Origin: Cyrtodaria siliqua
Lineage: Eukaryota; Mollusca; Bivalvia; Adapedonta; Hiatellidae
Direction of reading: 5' to 3'
NCBI GenBank assembly: GCA_037043455.1
Contig: JAWPHD010011279.1
Location: 1-64,000 of the forward strand
Length of the DNA stretch: 64,000 bases
Position 1 is the first letter of the stretch. Each line of letters starts with the position of its first letter. Positions 60,345 through 64,000 of this stretch are shown here, piece by piece. Under the pieces are notes generated by a model. The model had not been told where the DNA came from. It ran no database searches and worked only from the letters and a program-made list of their open reading frames with translations. A program made the position numbers and the translations under genes.

Positions 60345-60668
60345 TTGAATTGAATTGAATGTTGTTTAACGGCTCATCAACACAGTATAGGTTATTTAGA
60401 GCCGCCCAAGAGAGAGGGGAACGATACATAGGATCCGGGGACCTGCCCTACTCTTATTATCGAATAGATTCCTATGGTCTTTTACGTGCTCGGAGGATAG
60501 ACCGATACACGGGACCGCCCGGTTTACGTCCCCATCCGACGGACGAGGCTAAGGGAAAGTGTCTTGCCCAAGAACACACCGACGGAACTCAGTGGCACCA
60601 CGGAGGATTGTACCCGGGGCCTCCGGTTACAAATCCGCCGCGCTACCGACTGCGCCACGCCAGCGCTC
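60345..60668 (-). mobile_element. SINE family A, minus-strand copy
   Basis: Flanked by the 13-bp direct repeat ctgtggtctagaa (60332-60344 and 60669-60681). On the minus strand it reads from 'agcgctggcgtggcgcagtc' through the 'ttgggcaagacactttccc' core to the AATTC tail. It is inserted in the 140-bp array. The 106-codon plus-strand frame across it is not a gene. Confidence 0.9.
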
Positions 60669-62299
60669 CTGTGGTCTAGAAGTTATCTTCCAGAATGTGT
60701 GTTAGGTCATTGTGGCCTTAACCTTTGACCTACTGACCACTCTAAAATAGGAATCCTCCTCTCATCTAGGGAAAAGTACCTATAATGTTTCATGAGTGTT
60801 GTGAGGGTTATGATTTTAAAGTTTTAGTAATGTATATTTCAATATAAGGGAATGGTGATCTTGACCTTTGACCTGACCTAATGACCACAAAAACAATAGG
60901 GTTTCTGTTCTCACCTAGAGTATTAATGAGTTTCATGAGTGTAGGTGCGATTATTTCAAAGTTATCATTCAGAATGTTTATTTCTATATTTCTATAGGTC
61001 CTGGCAACCTTCACCTCTGACCTGCTGACCCCAAAAACAATAGGGATCCTCCACCGATCTAGGGCAATGTTTCAAAGTTATCTTCCAGAATGCATATTTC
61101 TATATACGGTCATGCTGACATTGACCGTTGACCTACTGGCCCCGAAACAATAGGTTTCCTCCTCCTACCGAGAGCAATGTACCATTGAAGTTGCATGGGC
61201 ATAGATGTTATGGTTTTGAAGTTATTGTACGGAATACGTATTTCCATATAGGGTTATGGTGACCTTGACCTTTGATCTACTGACCCCTAAAGCAACAGGC
61301 TTCCTCCTATCACATAGAGCAATGTGTCTATAAAGTATCGTGGGTGAAGGTGTTACGGTTTCGAAGCTATCGCTCGGAATCCATATTTTTTATATAAGGT
61401 AATGGTGACCTTGACCTCTGATCAACTGACCCAAAAAACAATAGGGTTCCATCTCTCACCTAGTGCAATGTACCTATGAAGTTTCATCAGTGTAGGTATT
61501 ATGGTTTCGAAGTTGTCAGGAATGCGTATTTCCATATACGGTCACCGTGACCTTGACCTTTGACCTGCTGATCTCCAAATCAACAGGAATTCTCCTCTCA
61601 CCTAGGACAATGTACCTATGGAGTTTTATGAATGTAGGTGTTATGGTTTCGAAGTTATCGTCCGGAATGCGTATTTCCATGTCAGGTCACTGTGACCTTG
61701 ACCATTGACCTACTGACCTCCAAAATATTAATGATCTTCCTCTCACCTAGGGAAATGTACATATGAAGTTTCATGAGTGTAGGTGCAATGGTTTCGAAGT
61801 TATCGTCCGGAATGCGTATTTCCATATAAGGTCACTTAGACGTTCACCTTTGACCTACTGACCCCAAAATCAATAGGTGTTTTTCTCTCACCTATCGCAA
61901 TGTACCCATGAATTTTAATGAGTATAGATTGATGGTTTCGAATTTATGTGCGGAATGCGTATTGACCTTTGACCTACTGACCCCCACAACAATAAGGATC
62001 CTCCTCTCACCTAGGGCAATGTACCTGTGGAGTTTCATGAAGGTGGGTCTCATACTTTCGCAGTTATCGTGTGAAATGCGAGTGTTTACGGACGGACGGA
62101 CGTACGGACGGACAACCCTATACCATATAATACGTCCCGTTTTCAAACTGTGTCATTCGAAAAGCAGAATAAGAATTAATTAATTGGTGCAATAAGTAAA
62201 TATTCCCCTTCGTTCATAGCTAGCTGGCGACATCGACAACTTCGCCTAGCTAGTTATAGAGAGCAGACCATTTAGAGCAGGGGCCAGTTTAAACCTGAA

Positions 62300-62420
62300 T
62301 TAGCACACAGATAGTAATTCTTGAGTTATCTAGTCAGCGCACATATAGTAATTCCTGAGTTATCTAGTCAGCAAACAGATAGTAATTCCTGAGTTATCTA
62401 GTCAGCACATAGGGAGTAAT
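62300..62420 (+). repeat. 34-bp minisatellite, about 3.5 units
   Basis: Unit 'cacacagatagtaattcttg' + 'agttatctagtcag'. Non-coding. Confidence 0.88.
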
Positions 62421-62827
62421 TTCAATACACCAGTGATTATTAATTGCCGGCTAACTTCTGTAACGCGACAACACCAACAATATTAATATCAAGAAGTTAT
62501 ATTCACCAAAAGGCACCACAAATATGCCAGGTTAATATGTGTAGGTCTAACAAGTTGATAAAGATACATTGGATGGCTTGGGAGAAATTCTCCGAATGTT
62601 TATGACAATGTGAATATCTTGCTTTCATAGAAACTCTAAAAATGATGATATTAGAAAGTTTTATATATGAGAAGGCACCAGTTTGATATGTGTAACAAGT
62701 TTCACGAAGACACGTTAATTGATAGAGTATGGTTTCAAAGAGTTGGTTAATTTAATTTTAAATTAACCAACGAGATGAAAACATACTCTATTTGTTTTGT
62801 AGCATATCCATTTCAGCTCTATTTCAG

Positions 62828-62955
62828 TTATTCTCACTGTTATTCTAACTGTTATTCTAAATGTTATTCTGACAGGTGTTATTTTCAATTAAAGGATTTA
62901 CACCTGTGCTATTACAAAGAGAATTTTCAGTGACCATGCTACAACTGGCTTTTAG
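62828..62955 (-). repeat. 15-bp repeats followed by dispersed repeat copy
   Basis: Four units of 'gttattctaactg' type occur at 62828-62874. Next, 'ggtgttattttcaattaaag' to 'ttcagtgaccatgctacaa' is the reverse complement of the repeat at 33627 and 43559. Confidence 0.75.
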
Positions 62956-63318
62956 CTTTAACGAATCGTGTTTCCAAGGGAAAGCCAATCTTATTTATAT
63001 CATACGTGTACCAAAAGGTACCACAACACATATGGTGGATATGATAACCAAGATACATAAGATTTATATAATGGACTGTTCTTTCTTTGAATTAAGACCA
63101 TTCGGATGATTCCATTTATGTGAAAAAGGTCATTCGCAGTTTACATGGACGCAAATGCGATTATAGTCGTGGATAGCGGGTTAATCGTTAATATGACTCG
63201 GACGGTTTTGGAGTTATGACACAAACAAACGAAACTTTAACAGAATGAGTGTAATGCTCTGGATACTATTGTGACGGTTGAACGGACTACAGTATGTAAA
63301 CCCCTCTAGCAGGGCATA

Positions 63319-63428
63319 CTGTCGATATCCCCTGTGTCAATGGTGAGAAATGTCAACCTGTCGATATAACTTATATGTCAATTGGTGAGATATGTCAAAC
63401 TGTCGATATATCTTATGTCAATTTTTGA
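63319..63428 (+). repeat. 40-bp repeat, about 2.7 units
   Basis: 'ctgtcgatat' starts units at 63319, 63359 and 63400, each followed by 'atgtcaattggtgaga' variants. Confidence 0.8.
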
Positions 63429-63575
63429 GCCACACGTAAACGAGTTAGGGTTTGGGGTTAAAATAACTTAAATGGACACGCATTCGCTTGTCACAGTTAT
63501 GGGCAGGACTTTTATTTAAAACAATCTCAACTACTCGGATAATATGTACGTAACAAAAGGACTTTCACCTACTTG

Positions 63576-63755
63576 TTACAAAGGTCCGAGTAAAACCAAT
63601 CTACTTTTGAGCGTCTTCAAAAGGATCGATAACAAACGCGTGTTCAATTTCTGATTGTTATCACTAGCCTTGTACAGCTTCAGTTCGCAAATCTTTTTTT
63701 GTACTTTTTCCCCCTCCATTTCAGTGTTTTCAATCAGTGTGGTAAATCTTCCCAT
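63576..63755 (-). CDS. Possible small open reading frame, 59 codons
   Basis: Minus-strand ATG at 63755, in frame after a TGA, to TAA at 63576. The peptide begins MGRFTTLIENTEMEGEKVQK and is charged and helix-like, ending KTLKSRLVLLGPL. It has no recognised family or splice evidence, and its position upstream of the tetraspanin gene suggests nothing specific. Composition looks more protein-like than other short frames here, but it may be chance. Confidence 0.2.
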   Translation of the reverse strand: MGRFTTLIENTEMEGEKVQKKICELKLYKASDNNQKLNTRLLSILLKTLKSRLVLLGPL

Positions 63756-64000
63756 TCACTATAGCTATCAGCTAAATCTAAGCGCGAATGAGTACTGGAC
63801 ATCAATAATTAAGGAATAGGCATCTTACAGTTCCGTTTTGGGAGCAGAATGTTCACTATCGCAAAACATTAAATCAAAATATCGCAGCTTGCGAAAATCT
63901 ATGTGTCTTTAGGGTGCTTAAATATTTAAAATTAAGAATGCAATCAAGGTTTTCACGGTTTTGAGACGAGTTAGATTAGATTAATCCATGCAGTATAGAT

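Larger units (their letters stand above)
58960..62100 (+). repeat. Long degenerate array with 'gaccttgacctttgacc' phrase
   Basis: More than a dozen units of about 140 bp: 'gtgaccttgacctttgacct' + 'actgacccc' + 'caatagggttcctcctctca' + 'cctagggcaatgtacctatg' + 'aagtttcatgagtgtaggtg' + 'ttatggtttcgaagttatcg'. Most regular at 61240-62060. It ends in a ggacggacgg tract at 62090-62112. Two SINEs (59530, 60345) are inserted in it. The phrase contains direct AGGTCA-type half-sites on the minus strand. No coding function is evident. Confidence 0.85.

Noticed and set aside
60359..60679. 106-codon plus-strand gene
   Set aside because: It is entirely the antisense of a family A SINE.
63440..63470. Telomeric repeat (ttagggttt)
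   Set aside because: A single occurrence, not tandem.

Overview
This is a stretch of animal nuclear genome. It is AT-rich and gene-poor, packed with short tandem arrays, MITE-like inverted-repeat elements and three tRNA-headed SINE families. The repeats (a SINE with a TTGGGCAAGACACTTTACC core and an AATTC-type tail, and long arrays built on a 'gaccttgacctttgacc' phrase) look molluscan (bivalve or gastropod), but I assign this by impression only. There are no prokaryotic features.

Only one protein gene can be supported: a tetraspanin on the minus strand. I reconstructed it exon by exon because no single open frame shows it. Seven coding exons (54787-54587, 52822-52748, 51377-51258, 49517-49421, 40960-40815, 39611-39528, 36996-36907) have AG/GT boundaries and matching phases. 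Together they give a continuous 270-residue C-terminal part: end of TM1, small loop, TM2, TM3, a large extracellular loop with CCG, PDSCC and six cysteines, TM4 and an acidic tail ending in a stop. The first exon, with the start codon and most of TM1, was not found and may lie beyond 64 kb.

Layout. 1-21774: one huge inverted repeat. Each arm carries a 31-bp satellite (114-3730 and 18186-21668), about 3.7 kb of gene-free sequence, and a 37-bp satellite (7440-9010 and 13225-14480). The arms face each other across a 3.5-kb core that is almost free of C on the given strand. The left arm starts at base 1 and is full of single-base insertions, so a fold-back read at a contig end is a serious alternative to a real palindrome. 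22-36 kb: intergenic sequence holding a 40-bp minisatellite, two TTAA-flanked MITEs, a TA-flanked MITE, a 2-kb fold-back element, a SINE, a retroposon-like insertion with 24-bp target duplications, and several minisatellites. 36.4-54.8 kb: the tetraspanin gene, with introns hosting most element families. 55-64 kb: presumed intron 1 or upstream sequence, with a 290-bp direct duplication, a long degenerate array rich in AGGTCA half-sites, SINEs and short tandem repeats.

The most interesting points are (i) the giant palindrome and its C-free core; (ii) two 333-bp repeats, about 99% identical and in opposite orientation, that flank exactly tetraspanin exons 2-4, an arrangement that favours back-splicing, around 396 nt of coding sequence (132 codons, no stop); (iii) a 32-bp minisatellite upstream of exon 3 that repeats the exon's own 3' splice site and first exon bases, giving a ladder of decoy acceptors; (iv) a 188-bp hairpin with arms almost identical in intron 4.
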